The notes under the pieces are model-generated. The model had not been told where the DNA came from. It was given only the letters and a program-made list of their open reading frames with translations, and made no database searches. From assembly GCA_900541465.1 (NCBI GenBank), contig UQJY01000009.1, positions 1 through 56,448 on the forward strand: a stretch of DNA of 56,448 nucleotides, written 5' to 3'. The DNA comes from an uncultured Fusobacterium sp. (GTDB lineage Bacteria > Fusobacteriota > Fusobacteriia > Fusobacteriales > Fusobacteriaceae). A program made the translations under genes and the position numbers. Of this stretch, positions 41,285-50,009 are shown piece by piece; the first letter of the stretch is position 1; each line of letters opens with the position of its first letter.

Positions 41285-41962
41285 ATGAGAGTGTTGATAG
41301 TGGAAGATGACATGGAAATACAACAGCTGGTGAGCTATTTTTTCAAAAAAGAAAATTATGAAGTTCAGACAGCTGGAGACGGGCTGGAAGGATTAAAAGC
41401 GGTGAAGAGCTTTAAGCCTGACCTTATTGTACTTGATATTATGCTTCCAAGTCTTGACGGGAAAAATTTTACAAGTATAGTAAGAGATATGTCTTCTGAA
41501 TATGGTGATCCTGTTATTATTATGCTTACAGCAAAAACAGAGATAGAAGATGTACTAGAAGGATTACAGCTTGGTGCTGATGATTATATGAAAAAACCTT
41601 TTGACCCGAGAGAGCTTGTTCTTCGTGCAAGAAAATTTCTTGAAGGAAAAAATGTTGGAAAATCTGGAAGATACAGCTTTAAACAGGTTGTAATAGATGA
41701 AAAAAGACGTATTGTAAAAGATGGAGAAACTGAGGTTGAACTTTCTAAAAAAGAATTTGATCTTCTTCTTCTTTTAATAAAAAATCAAGGAATAGTATTA
41801 TCCAGAGAAAAAATTCTGGACAGAGTGTGGGAATCTAATTACTACACAGGAGATAGGTCAGTAGATATTTATATTTCAAAACTTAGAGAAAAAGTAAAAA
41901 GTATTGCCGAAAATATTAAAACGGTGAAGGGGGTCGGGTACAAATTAGAAGAAAAGAGATAA
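41285..41962 (+). CDS. phoB: Phosphate regulon response regulator PhoB
   Basis: 225-residue OmpR-family regulator: acidic pocket E7/D8/D9, phosphorylation site D51, LTAKTE switch, KKPFDPREL; winged helix at about 128-223 (LSKKEFDLLLLLIKNQG, SVDIYISKLREKVK). Its place after pstB-phoU and before a PhoR-type kinase identifies it. Expected to bind the 11-bp-period repeats at the pstS and pstC promoters. RBS AGGAGG. Confidence 0.92.
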   Translation: MRVLIVEDDMEIQQLVSYFFKKENYEVQTAGDGLEGLKAVKSFKPDLIVLDIMLPSLDGKNFTSIVRDMSSEYGDPVIIMLTAKTEIEDVLEGLQLGADDYMKKPFDPRELVLRARKFLEGKNVGKSGRYSFKQVVIDEKRRIVKDGETEVELSKKEFDLLLLLIKNQGIVLSREKILDRVWESNYYTGDRSVDIYISKLREKVKSIAENIKTVKGVGYKLEEKR

Positions 41963-43635
41963 TTGCCCTGATTTTCATATTGTTTTTAGAAGTTCTTTTT
42001 GTAAATACATATATGGGCAAAATATCAAATTTGTATGGTGACACAGCAAAAAGAACATTAAAAGAAGACGCTCTTATGGTAAAAGAAATGACGAGCGGCT
42101 ACACAAAAGAAAATTTTCAGGATATGTTTGGACATGTAAAGAAAAGATTTACACTTATTGATATAAATGGAAATATTCTTTATGATTCTGAAAGATATAC
42201 AAAAGAAGATGAAATGGCAAATCACAAAAACAGAGAAGAAGTAAAAGAGGCTTTTGAAACAGGTGAAGGATTTGCTATAAGAAAAAGTAAAACATTGAGA
42301 CAAAATATGGCTTATTACGGACTTCTTAACGAAAACAGCGAGGGAGAAAAAACAGTAATAAGAACTTCTATAAATTATGATGAAGAAATAAAAGATTTGA
42401 GAACTCTTCTAGGAACTCAGATTTTCTTCTTTATAATGCTGAATATTGCAATTTATATATGTTATAAAAATTATTTGAAGAGAGATCTTTTCAAAAAAAT
42501 AGAAAGCATAAGAGAGGCTCTTGAAAGCGGAGATGAGATAAAAACTATCTATGCTAAGGGAGATGTGTGGCTTGTAAAATTCTGGAAAGTTGTAAGAGAC
42601 TGGCAGAAAGAAAATCTAAAGAACATAAAAAGACTGAACGAAGAAAAAACAAGACTGAAAAGGGTAATATCAGCTGTTGATATGTCTATTATCCTTGTTG
42701 ATGAAAATTCAGGAATAATAATGAAAAATAATTCTCTGGGATATTTATATGTAAGCGGAAAGATGGATACTTTATATCAAAAAGTAAAATATATTGAAGT
42801 CCTTGATGTAATAACAAAGGCAATGAAAAAGAAAGAAGATGTAAAGGAAGAAATCTTTATAGCGAGTCTTAAAAAATATCTTTTAGTTACAGTAAAATAT
42901 TTGGAATTTAAGAAAGAATTTTTAATTACAATAAAAGATATAACAAGAAGCAGAGAGCTTGGGGAAGTTCAAAAGAATTTTATAGCTAATGTAAGCCACG
43001 AGCTGAAAACTCCTCTTACAAACATAAAAGGATATTTAATAGCTCTTGAAGATGCACCTCAAGAATTACAGAAAAATTTCTTAGATATAATAAGAAGCAA
43101 TGTGGAAAAATTAGAAAATATCACAATGGATTTTTTAAATATTTCCAAAATAGAAAGTTCAAAAATAATCAATCTTGCTCCTGTTCCTTTTGAAAGGGTA
43201 AAAGATGAAGTCGAAAAAATTCTTAACGGCAAAGTTAAAAAATCAGGTGCAGAGATAGAATATAAATTAGAACTTCGTGATGAAAACAATTATATGAATA
43301 TTGATTTTGAAAAGACAGTTACAGTTTTAAAAAATCTTATTGAAAACGGAATAATTTACAATAATAAAAAACCTCATATAGTAGTAACAATAAAAGAAGA
43401 AAGCGACAGATACAGAATTTCTGTAAAAGATAATGGAATAGGTTTTCCTGAGCAGGAAAAAGAAAATATATTTGAAAGATTTTACAGAATAGACAAAGCA
43501 AGAACAAGCAATGTTGCAGGAACCGGCTTAGGTCTTTCGATAGTAAAAGAAACTGTTGATATCTGCGGAGGAAAAATAGAGGTTACTTCTTCTGAAAATG
43601 AAGGTTCAGAATTTATTTTCACACTTTTAAAATAA
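41944..43635 (+). CDS. phoR: Phosphate regulon sensor kinase PhoR (probable ATT start)
   Basis: 563 residues if translation begins at ATT 41944, nine bases after AAGGGGGT and overlapping phoB by 19 bases. That gives RRK then a complete first membrane helix (EIIALIFILFLEVLFVNTYM); the first conventional start, TTG 41980, would cut that helix in half. Domains then follow: extracytoplasmic PAS-like sensor at about 35-150, TM2 at about 157-175, linker, PAS at about 240-335, HisKA with H352 (NVSHELKTPL), and HATPase with GTGLGLSIVKE. Larger sensor than E. coli PhoR, as in Gram-positive PhoR. Confidence 0.85.
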   Translation: MRRKEIIALIFILFLEVLFVNTYMGKISNLYGDTAKRTLKEDALMVKEMTSGYTKENFQDMFGHVKKRFTLIDINGNILYDSERYTKEDEMANHKNREEVKEAFETGEGFAIRKSKTLRQNMAYYGLLNENSEGEKTVIRTSINYDEEIKDLRTLLGTQIFFFIMLNIAIYICYKNYLKRDLFKKIESIREALESGDEIKTIYAKGDVWLVKFWKVVRDWQKENLKNIKRLNEEKTRLKRVISAVDMSIILVDENSGIIMKNNSLGYLYVSGKMDTLYQKVKYIEVLDVITKAMKKKEDVKEEIFIASLKKYLLVTVKYLEFKKEFLITIKDITRSRELGEVQKNFIANVSHELKTPLTNIKGYLIALEDAPQELQKNFLDIIRSNVEKLENITMDFLNISKIESSKIINLAPVPFERVKDEVEKILNGKVKKSGAEIEYKLELRDENNYMNIDFEKTVTVLKNLIENGIIYNNKKPHIVVTIKEESDRYRISVKDNGIGFPEQEKENIFERFYRIDKARTSNVAGTGLGLSIVKETVDICGGKIEVTSSENEGSEFIFTLLK

Positions 43636-43652
43636 AATAGGTAAAATTTTAT

Positions 43653-43689
43653 GAGACTGCGGAAAATTATACTGCGGTCTCTTTTTTTT
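43653..43689 (+). terminator. Terminator of the pst-pho operon
   Basis: GAGACTGC (43653-43660) pairs with GCGGTCTC (43674-43681, one G-T pair), then a run of eight T. Confidence 0.85.
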
Positions 43690-43779
43690 ATTTTTAAAAT
43701 TTAAAAATATTTTTAGTATCAAAAAAAATATATATGTAATATAACCGAAAAAATAAATTCAAAAAATAACAAAAAAATA

Positions 43780-43808
43780 TTGACAAAAAAATACAATTTT
43801 GATATTCT
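43780..43808 (+). promoter_or_regulatory. Promoter of the acyl-CoA dehydrogenase fusion gene
   Basis: Consensus TTGACA (43780-43785), 17-base spacer, TATTCT (43803-43808). Confidence 0.65.
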
Positions 43809-43894
43809 ATACTTAAAGATAAAAATACTATTTTTATAAAAACAAAACGGAAATTGACAGATAAAAATTTTAGGAAGATTTAGGAGGTAGGAAT

Positions 43895-45796
43895 ATGCTT
43901 TTTAAAACTACTGCAGAACACGAAGCTCTACGTGCAAAAGTGAGAGAATTTGCTGAAAGTGAAGTTAAACCAATTGCTTTTATGTTAGATAAAAATAATG
44001 AATTTCCAACAGAAGCAATTAAAAAATTAGGTGAAATGGATTTAATGGGAATTCCATATCCGAAAGAATATGGAGGGGCTGGTCTTGATGCTTTAAGCTA
44101 TGCAATAGCTGTTGAAGAACTTTCAAGAGTTGACGGAGGAACAGGGGTAATTTTATCGGCTCACGTGTCACTAGGTTCTTATCCAATAATGGCATTTGGA
44201 ACAGAAGAACAAAAGAAAAAATATTTAGTACCTCTTGCTAAGGGAGAAAAAATCGGGGCATTCGGTTTAACAGAGCCAAATGCAGGAAGTGATGCAGGTG
44301 GAACAGAAACAACAGCAGTTTTAGAAGGAGACCACTACATTCTTAATGGAGAGAAAATATTCATAACTAATGCTCCTAAAGCTGATACATACATTATATT
44401 CGCAGTAACAACTCCTGATATTGGAACAAAAGGAATCAGTGCATTTATAGTTGAAAAAGGATGGGAAGGATTCAGTTTTGGAGATCATTACGATAAACTT
44501 GGAATTCGTTCATCATCAACAGCACAGCTTTTATTTAATGATGTAAAAGTTCCAAAAGAAAATCTTCTTGGAAAAGAGGGAGAAGGATTTAAAATTGCCA
44601 TGGCAACTCTTGACGGCGGAAGAATTGGAATTGCTTCTCAAGCACTTGGAATTGCACAAGGAGCTTATGAACATGCTCTTGAATATGCAAAAGAAAGAAT
44701 TCAGTTTGGAAAACCAATAGCTCATCAGCAGATAATTTCTTTCAAATTAGCTGATATGGCGACAAAATTAAGAGCAGCAAGATTTTTAGTTTACAGTGCA
44801 GCTGAGCTTAAAGAAAACCATGAACCATACGGAATGGAATCAGCAATGGCAAAACAATATGCTTCAGACATCTGTCTTGAAGTTGTAAATGATGCTCTTC
44901 AAATCTTCGGAGGTTCAGGGTACCTTAAAGGAATGGAAGTTGAAAGAGCATACAGAGATGCAAAAATCTGTACAATTTATGAGGGAACAAATGAAATTCA
45001 AAGAGTGGTTATAGCTGCTCATATAATTGGAAAAATAGCAAAAGAAGAGGGAAGTTCTAAAAAGAAAAATCCTATTGCAGGGCTTAGAAAGAAAATGATT
45101 TTAAAAGACGGAACAGTTGAAGAGAGAGTAAAAACTCTTGTTGAATCATTGAAAGCTGACGGATATGATTTTACTGTTGGAATAAATTTAGATACACCAA
45201 TAACTAAAGCCGACCGTGTAGTAAGTGCCGGAAGAGGTGTTGGTAAAAAAGAAAATATGGAACTTATAAAAAATCTTGCAGTTCAGGCAGGAGCAGCAAT
45301 AGGATCATCTCGTCCTGTGGCAGAAGAATGGAAATATGTTCCTTTAAATCGTTATGTAGGAATGTCAGGACAGAAATTTAACGGAAACTTATACATTGCC
45401 TGCGGAATTTCTGGAGCTGGACAGCACCTTAAAGGAATAAAAGATGCAACAACAATAGTGGCAATCAACAGCAATGCAAATGCACCTATATTTAAAAATG
45501 CAGATTACGGAATTGTTGGAACAATAGAGGAAGTACTTCCTGTTTTAACAGCAGCTCTTGATAATGGAGAGCCTAAAAAAGAAGCACCTCCTATGAAGAA
45601 AATGAAAAAACCATTTATTAAAAAATCAGCTCCAAGTTATAAAGTTCATGTGTGCAACGGCTGTGGATATGAATATGACAAAGAGATTGGAGATCCAGAA
45701 AACGACATTAAACCTGGAACACCTTTTGAAAAACTTCCAGAAGAATGGATTTGCCCATTATGTGGAGAATCAAAAGATGAATTTATTGAAGTTTAA
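43895..45796 (+). CDS. Acyl-CoA dehydrogenase / EtfA C-terminal domain / rubredoxin fusion
   Basis: 633 residues in three parts. Residues 1-385: acyl-CoA dehydrogenase (short-chain type) with [28 protein letters not shown], and the catalytic Glu363 in [10 protein letters not shown]. Residues about 395-540: the FAD-binding C-terminal domain of electron-transfer flavoprotein alpha ([45 protein letters not shown]). Residues about 580-633: rubredoxin with iron ligands C587, C590, C620, C623. The build suggests electrons pass from acyl-CoA through two flavins to rubredoxin. The flavodiiron protein 25 bases downstream is the obvious acceptor. RBS TAGGAGG. Expression looks high from promoter and codon choice. 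Confidence 0.92.
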   Translation: MLFKTTAEHEALRAKVREFAESEVKPIAFMLDKNNEFPTEAIKKLGEMDLMGIPYPKEYGGAGLDALSYAIAVEELSRVDGGTGVILSAHVSLGSYPIMAFGTEEQKKKYLVPLAKGEKIGAFGLTEPNAGSDAGGTETTAVLEGDHYILNGEKIFITNAPKADTYIIFAVTTPDIGTKGISAFIVEKGWEGFSFGDHYDKLGIRSSSTAQLLFNDVKVPKENLLGKEGEGFKIAMATLDGGRIGIASQALGIAQGAYEHALEYAKERIQFGKPIAHQQIISFKLADMATKLRAARFLVYSAAELKENHEPYGMESAMAKQYASDICLEVVNDALQIFGGSGYLKGMEVERAYRDAKICTIYEGTNEIQRVVIAAHIIGKIAKEEGSSKKKNPIAGLRKKMILKDGTVEERVKTLVESLKADGYDFTVGINLDTPITKADRVVSAGRGVGKKENMELIKNLAVQAGAAIGSSRPVAEEWKYVPLNRYVGMSGQKFNGNLYIACGISGAGQHLKGIKDATTIVAINSNANAPIFKNADYGIVGTIEEVLPVLTAALDNGEPKKEAPPMKKMKKPFIKKSAPSYKVHVCNGCGYEYDKEIGDPENDIKPGTPFEKLPEEWICPLCGESKDEFIEV

Positions 45797-45821
45797 TAAA
45801 TAAAACAGAGGAGGCAGAATT

Positions 45822-47024
45822 ATGCATTGTGTTAGAAAAGTTACAGAAGATTTATATTGGGTTGGAGCTAATGACCACCGTTTAAATCTTTTTGAAAATA
45901 TACATCCTATTTCTCGTGGGGTATCATACAACTCTTATCTTTTAATGGATAAGAAAACAGTATTATTTGATACTGTTGACTGGTCTGTGTGCCGTCAATT
46001 TTTAGAAAATATAGAAGCTGTTTTAGGCGGAAGAAATCTTGATTATCTTGTGGTAAATCATATGGAGCCGGACCATGCAGCATCTCTTGAAGAAGTTCTT
46101 CTTCGTTATCCAAAAGTAAAAGTAATCAGTACAGAAAAAGCATTTATGCTTATGCACCAATTTGGTTTTGATGTTGAAGAGAGAAAAGAAGTTGTTAAAG
46201 AGGGAGATGAAAAATCTTTCGGAAAACATATAGTAACTTTTGTGTCTGCACCAATGGTTCACTGGCCTGAAGCGATGGTAACATTTGATAAGACAAACGG
46301 AGTTTTATTTGCGGCTGATGCTTTTGGATCTTTCGGAGCTTTAGATGGAAAATTATTTAATGATGAAGTTAATTTTGACAGAGACTGGATTGATGAAGCG
46401 AGAAGATACTATACAAATATAGTTGGAAAATACGGTCCTCATGTACAAGCTCTTCTAAAAAAAGCAGCTGGCATAGATATTAAAATAATATGTCCTCTTC
46501 ATGGTCCTGTATGGCGTTCAAACTTAGGATACTTTATAGATAAGTATGATAAGTGGAGCAGATACGAGCCAGAAGAAAAAGGTGTTATGATAGTTTATGC
46601 TTCTATGTATGGAAATACAGAGAGTGCAGCAACTGCTCTTGCTTCAAGACTTGTTGAAAGAGGAATTACAAATGTTGTTATGTATGATGTTTCAAATACT
46701 CATGTATCACAGCTTATTTCAGAAACATTTAAATACAGTCATATAGTTCTTGCATCAGTAACATATAATCTTGGAATCTATCCTTTAATGCATAATTATT
46801 TAATGGATATGAAAGCACTTAATGTTCAGAATCGTACAGTGGCTATAGTGGAAAACGGTTCATGGGCATGTAAATCAGGAGATTTAATGGCAGAATTCTT
46901 AGATGGAATGAAACAAATGTCAGTTTTAAATGAAAGACTTACAGTTGTATCTTCTTTAAGCGAAGAAAAAGTAGATGAGATGGAAGTTCTTATTGATGGA
47001 ATTGTTGATTCAATGAAAGACTAA
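45822..47024 (+). CDS. Flavodiiron protein, FprA/FDP family
   Basis: 400 residues: metallo-beta-lactamase-like diiron domain with ligands H80, E82, D84 (NHMEPDH, then H85), H147, D166 and H227, then a flavodoxin domain from about 254 (VYASMYGNTES). Reduces oxygen to water, or NO to N2O, with electrons from rubredoxin. It lacks its own rubredoxin, which is instead fused to the upstream acyl-CoA dehydrogenase. RBS GAGGAGG. Confidence 0.94.
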   Translation: MHCVRKVTEDLYWVGANDHRLNLFENIHPISRGVSYNSYLLMDKKTVLFDTVDWSVCRQFLENIEAVLGGRNLDYLVVNHMEPDHAASLEEVLLRYPKVKVISTEKAFMLMHQFGFDVEERKEVVKEGDEKSFGKHIVTFVSAPMVHWPEAMVTFDKTNGVLFAADAFGSFGALDGKLFNDEVNFDRDWIDEARRYYTNIVGKYGPHVQALLKKAAGIDIKIICPLHGPVWRSNLGYFIDKYDKWSRYEPEEKGVMIVYASMYGNTESAATALASRLVERGITNVVMYDVSNTHVSQLISETFKYSHIVLASVTYNLGIYPLMHNYLMDMKALNVQNRTVAIVENGSWACKSGDLMAEFLDGMKQMSVLNERLTVVSSLSEEKVDEMEVLIDGIVDSMKD

Positions 47025-47032
47025 AATAAAGT

Positions 47033-47059
47033 AAAAAGGCAGCTTTTGGCTGCCTTTTT
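47033..47059 (+). terminator. Terminator after the flavodiiron gene
   Basis: GGCAGC (47038-47043) and GCTGCC (47049-47054) with a TTTTG loop, A-run before and T-run after. Confidence 0.88.
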
Positions 47060-47151
47060 GTATAAAAAATATAAAAATTAACAAAAAATAGAGTTGAAAA
47101 AATGATAAAAAAAATAGATGGCAGTTAGGGAAAATATATATAATAGTTATA

Positions 47152-47180
47152 TTGACTTTACAGCAAATTAGGAGTATAAT
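47152..47180 (+). promoter_or_regulatory. Promoter of binding protein gene 1
   Basis: TTGACT (47152-47157), 17 bases, TATAAT (47175-47180). The 13 bases TTAGGAGTATAAT (47168-47180) recur at the promoter of the second copy. The leader to 47290 is about 105 bases and shares AAATGTACTG (47227-47236) with the second leader. Confidence 0.65.
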
Positions 47181-47290
47181 TTCTCTAAAATTAATTGCTT
47201 GTAAAACAGTGACTGTTATACTAAAAAAATGTACTGTGATATTATGAGGTGTTAATTTTTAAAGATTATGTTAAAATGGGAGGCATGTTT

Positions 47291-48460
47291 ATGAAAAAAG
47301 CGTTAATGGCAATGTTTATGACTGCAATATCAGCAGTAAGTTTTGCATATCACATTGGGGTGGTAAGTGGTACAGTATCGCAATCTGAAGATTCTTTAAG
47401 AGGAGCAGAAGCTGTAATGGCTAAATATGGAGCCGCAGATAAAGGCGGAAAAGTAATACATATAACATATCCTGATAACTTTATGCAGGAAATGGAAACA
47501 ACAATTTCTCAGATAGTTTCTCTTGCAGATGACCCAGAAATGAAAGCAATAATTATGACTGAAGCAGTTCCCGGAACTGTTGAAGCCTTCAGAAGAATAA
47601 AAGATAAAAGACCTGACATAATTCTTATGGCAAATACAGCACATGAAGACCCAGAAATGATAGCAGATGTATCTGACTTAGCACTTTATCCAGATGCAAT
47701 AGCAAGAGGATATTTAATTGTTAAGGCTGCACAAGATATGGGAGCTAAAAAATTTGTTCACGTTTCTTTCCCAAGACACTTAAGTTATGAAATGTTATCA
47801 AGAAGAAGAAATATAATGGCTGAAACAGCTAAAGATTTAGGAATGGAATTCATAGATGTTTCTGCACCAGACCCAGTAAGTGATGTTGGAGTTGCAGGAG
47901 CACAACAATATATATTAGAACAAGTACCTAACTGGCTTGCAAAATATGGTAAAGATACAGCATTCTTTGCTACAAACGATGCTCATACAGAACCATTATT
48001 AAAAAGAGTAGCTGAAGATGGAGGATATTTCGTAGAAGCTGACTTACCATCTCCTACAATGGGATATCCTGGAGCTTTAGGAATAGATTTCAATGACAAT
48101 GAAAAAGGAAACTGGCCTGCAATACTTAAAAAAGTTGAAAAAGTTGTAACTGATAAAGGTGCAGCAGGAAGAATGGGAACATGGGCTTATTCATATAACT
48201 TCAGTGTTGCTCAAGCAATGGGAGATCATGCTGTTAACGTTATTGAAGGAAAATGTGATATCTTAGACTTTGATGCAGTTATGAATACTTTAAAAGCAAA
48301 TACACCAGGTGCAGGATGGAACGGAAGCTACCTTGTAGATGTAAATGGTGTTGAGAGAGATAACTACATTTTAATTTATCAAGATACTTATGTATTTGGT
48401 AAAGGATACTTACATATGACAGATGTAAAAGTTCCTGAAAAATATTTTGATATTAGATAA
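47291..48460 (+). CDS. DUF3798-type substrate-binding protein, copy 1
   Basis: 389 residues from ATG 47291, fixed by GGGAGG 7 bases upstream. Signal peptide at about 1-18 (cut after VSFA), then a two-lobed periplasmic-binding-like protein: HIGVVSGTVSQSEDSLRGAE at the N-terminus, MTEAVPGTVEAFRRI, FFATNDAHTEPLL, and GAAGRMGTWAYSYNF. I recognise it as the DUF3798 family; its ligand is unknown. The ABC transporter downstream (50010-54117) is its likely partner. By eye well over three quarters of residues match copy 2. Confidence 0.82.
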   Translation: MKKALMAMFMTAISAVSFAYHIGVVSGTVSQSEDSLRGAEAVMAKYGAADKGGKVIHITYPDNFMQEMETTISQIVSLADDPEMKAIIMTEAVPGTVEAFRRIKDKRPDIILMANTAHEDPEMIADVSDLALYPDAIARGYLIVKAAQDMGAKKFVHVSFPRHLSYEMLSRRRNIMAETAKDLGMEFIDVSAPDPVSDVGVAGAQQYILEQVPNWLAKYGKDTAFFATNDAHTEPLLKRVAEDGGYFVEADLPSPTMGYPGALGIDFNDNEKGNWPAILKKVEKVVTDKGAAGRMGTWAYSYNFSVAQAMGDHAVNVIEGKCDILDFDAVMNTLKANTPGAGWNGSYLVDVNGVERDNYILIYQDTYVFGKGYLHMTDVKVPEKYFDIR

Positions 48461-48648
48461 TAATATAGAAAGTATTTAAAATTTGAATAATTTAAAAATT
48501 TGGTTATGAATATTTTATTCTCTAAGAATAAATTTCATAAATGGTCACAAAGTGTATAAAAATATACACTTTGTGCCTCCCCAAAATTATCCTAGAAAAT
48601 TTATACGTTTTTTATTGAAAAAGTTGTTTAAATTCCTTACAAAATTTA
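48461..48648. other. Gap between the two binding-protein genes with two hairpins
   Basis: A hairpin at about 48503-48540 (TTATGAA/TTCATAA outside, TTATTC/GAATAA inside), then a perfect 13-bp inverted repeat, CACAAAGTGTATA (48546-48558) and TATACACTTTGTG (48563-48575) around AAAA. Neither has a T-run; the second is followed by CCTCCCC. They look like message-stabilising or processing hairpins rather than standard terminators. Confidence 0.5.
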
Positions 48649-48677
48649 TTGACACTGATATTTCTTAGGAGTATAAT
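48649..48677 (+). promoter_or_regulatory. Promoter of binding protein gene 2
   Basis: TTGACA (48649-48654), 17 bases, TATAAT (48672-48677), with the same TTAGGAGTATAAT (48665-48677) as copy 1. The leader holds AAATGTACTG (48705-48714) and a possible AAATGT/ACATTT pairing. Confidence 0.65.
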
Positions 48678-48773
48678 CGAAATATTATAAATAAAAAAAA
48701 TATGAAATGTACTGCGGTTAAAAATGAAATACGGGAAGCAGACATTTCTAAGATATTTTTGGGAGGGCATTTT

Positions 48774-49949
48774 ATGAAAAAATTATTAGTTGGAATTTTA
48801 ATGCTTGTACTTTCAGCATTAACTTTTGCCGCAGATTACCATATTGGAGTAGTAAGCGGAACAGTATCACAATCAGAAGACTCTTTAAGAGGGGCAGAAG
48901 CTGTAATGGCTAAATATGGAGCTGCAGATAAAGGAGGAATGGTAGTTCATGTAACATATCCAGATAACTTTATGCAGGAAATGGAAACAACAATTTCTCA
49001 AATAGCATCTCTTGCAGATGACCCTAAAATGAAAGCAGTTGTTATGACAGAAGCAATACCTGGAACTGTTGAAGCTTTCAGAAGAATAAGAGCTCAAAGA
49101 CCAGATATTTTACTTATTGCAAATACAGCTCACGAAGATCCGGATATGATAGCTGACGTTGCAGATTTAGCACTTTATCCTGATGATATTATAAGAGGAT
49201 ATACAATAGTAAAAGCTGCAAATATGATGGGAGCAACTAAATTTATGCATATTTCATTCCCAAGACACTTAAGCTATGAACTTCTCTCAAGAAGAAGAAA
49301 TATAATGGCAGCAGTTGCTAAAGATTTAGGAATGGAATTTATAGATACTTCAGCTCCAGACCCAGTAAGTGACGTTGGAGTTGCAGGAGCACAGCAGTAT
49401 ATATTAGAACAAGTACCTAACTGGCTTGAAAAATATGGTAAAGACATAGCATTCTTTGCAACAAATGATGCTCATACAGAACCATTATTAAAAAGAATAG
49501 CTGATGAAGGAGGATACTTTGTTGAAGCTGATATGCCTTCACCAACAATTGGATATCCTGGTGCTTTAGGAATAAAATTTGATGATTCAGAAAAAGGAAA
49601 CTGGCCTGCAATTCTTAAAAAAGTTGAAAAAGCTGTTGTAGATAAAGGCGCAGCAGGAAGAATGGGAACATGGGCTTATTCATATAACTTCAGTACAGCA
49701 GTAGCTCTAGGAGACCATGCAGTTAATGTTATAGAAGGAAAATGTGATGTATTAGACTTTGATGCAATTATGTCTGCTTTATCAAATAGTACATCAGGAG
49801 CCGGATGGAATGGAAACTATCTTGTAGATGCAGATGGTGTTGAGAGAGAAAACTATATTTTAATTTATCAGGATACTTATGTATTTGGTAAAGGATACTT
49901 ACACATGACAGACTTAGAGGTACCTGAAAAATATCTTGACATTCAATAG
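48774..49949 (+). CDS. DUF3798-type substrate-binding protein, copy 2
   Basis: 391 residues from ATG 48774, set by GGGAGGG. Signal peptide at about 1-20 (cut near TFA), then the same fold as copy 1. Differences are concentrated in the signal peptide, in the segment around residues 120-160 (VADLALYPDDIIRGYTIVKAAN), and near the C-terminus (SALSNSTSGAGWNGNY). The two genes have separate promoters but are adjacent, a tandem duplication. A terminator separates it from the transporter genes. Confidence 0.82.
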   Translation: MKKLLVGILMLVLSALTFAADYHIGVVSGTVSQSEDSLRGAEAVMAKYGAADKGGMVVHVTYPDNFMQEMETTISQIASLADDPKMKAVVMTEAIPGTVEAFRRIRAQRPDILLIANTAHEDPDMIADVADLALYPDDIIRGYTIVKAANMMGATKFMHISFPRHLSYELLSRRRNIMAAVAKDLGMEFIDTSAPDPVSDVGVAGAQQYILEQVPNWLEKYGKDIAFFATNDAHTEPLLKRIADEGGYFVEADMPSPTIGYPGALGIKFDDSEKGNWPAILKKVEKAVVDKGAAGRMGTWAYSYNFSTAVALGDHAVNVIEGKCDVLDFDAIMSALSNSTSGAGWNGNYLVDADGVERENYILIYQDTYVFGKGYLHMTDLEVPEKYLDIQ

Positions 49950-49955
49950 TAATGT

Positions 49956-49988
49956 AAAAAGGGTAGTTTTAAAAAACTGCCCTTTTAT
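49956..49988 (+). terminator. Terminator/attenuator between binding protein 2 and the ABC genes
   Basis: AAAAGGG and AGTTTT pair with AAACT and CCCTTTT (one T-G pair), followed by ATTAAT. The T-run is short, so partial read-through into the ATPase gene is likely; no separate promoter is seen in the 20 bases before it. Confidence 0.65.
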
Positions 49989-50009
49989 TAATATGAAAGG
50001 TGGGAATTG

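Noticed and set aside
47181..47290. Riboswitch in the leader of binding protein gene 1
   Set aside because: No match to a riboswitch consensus I know, and only ten bases of the leader are shared with copy 2.
47291..49949. Mobile-element-driven duplication of the binding-protein genes
   Set aside because: No transposase, terminal repeats or target duplications around either copy; divergence between copies argues for an old tandem duplication.
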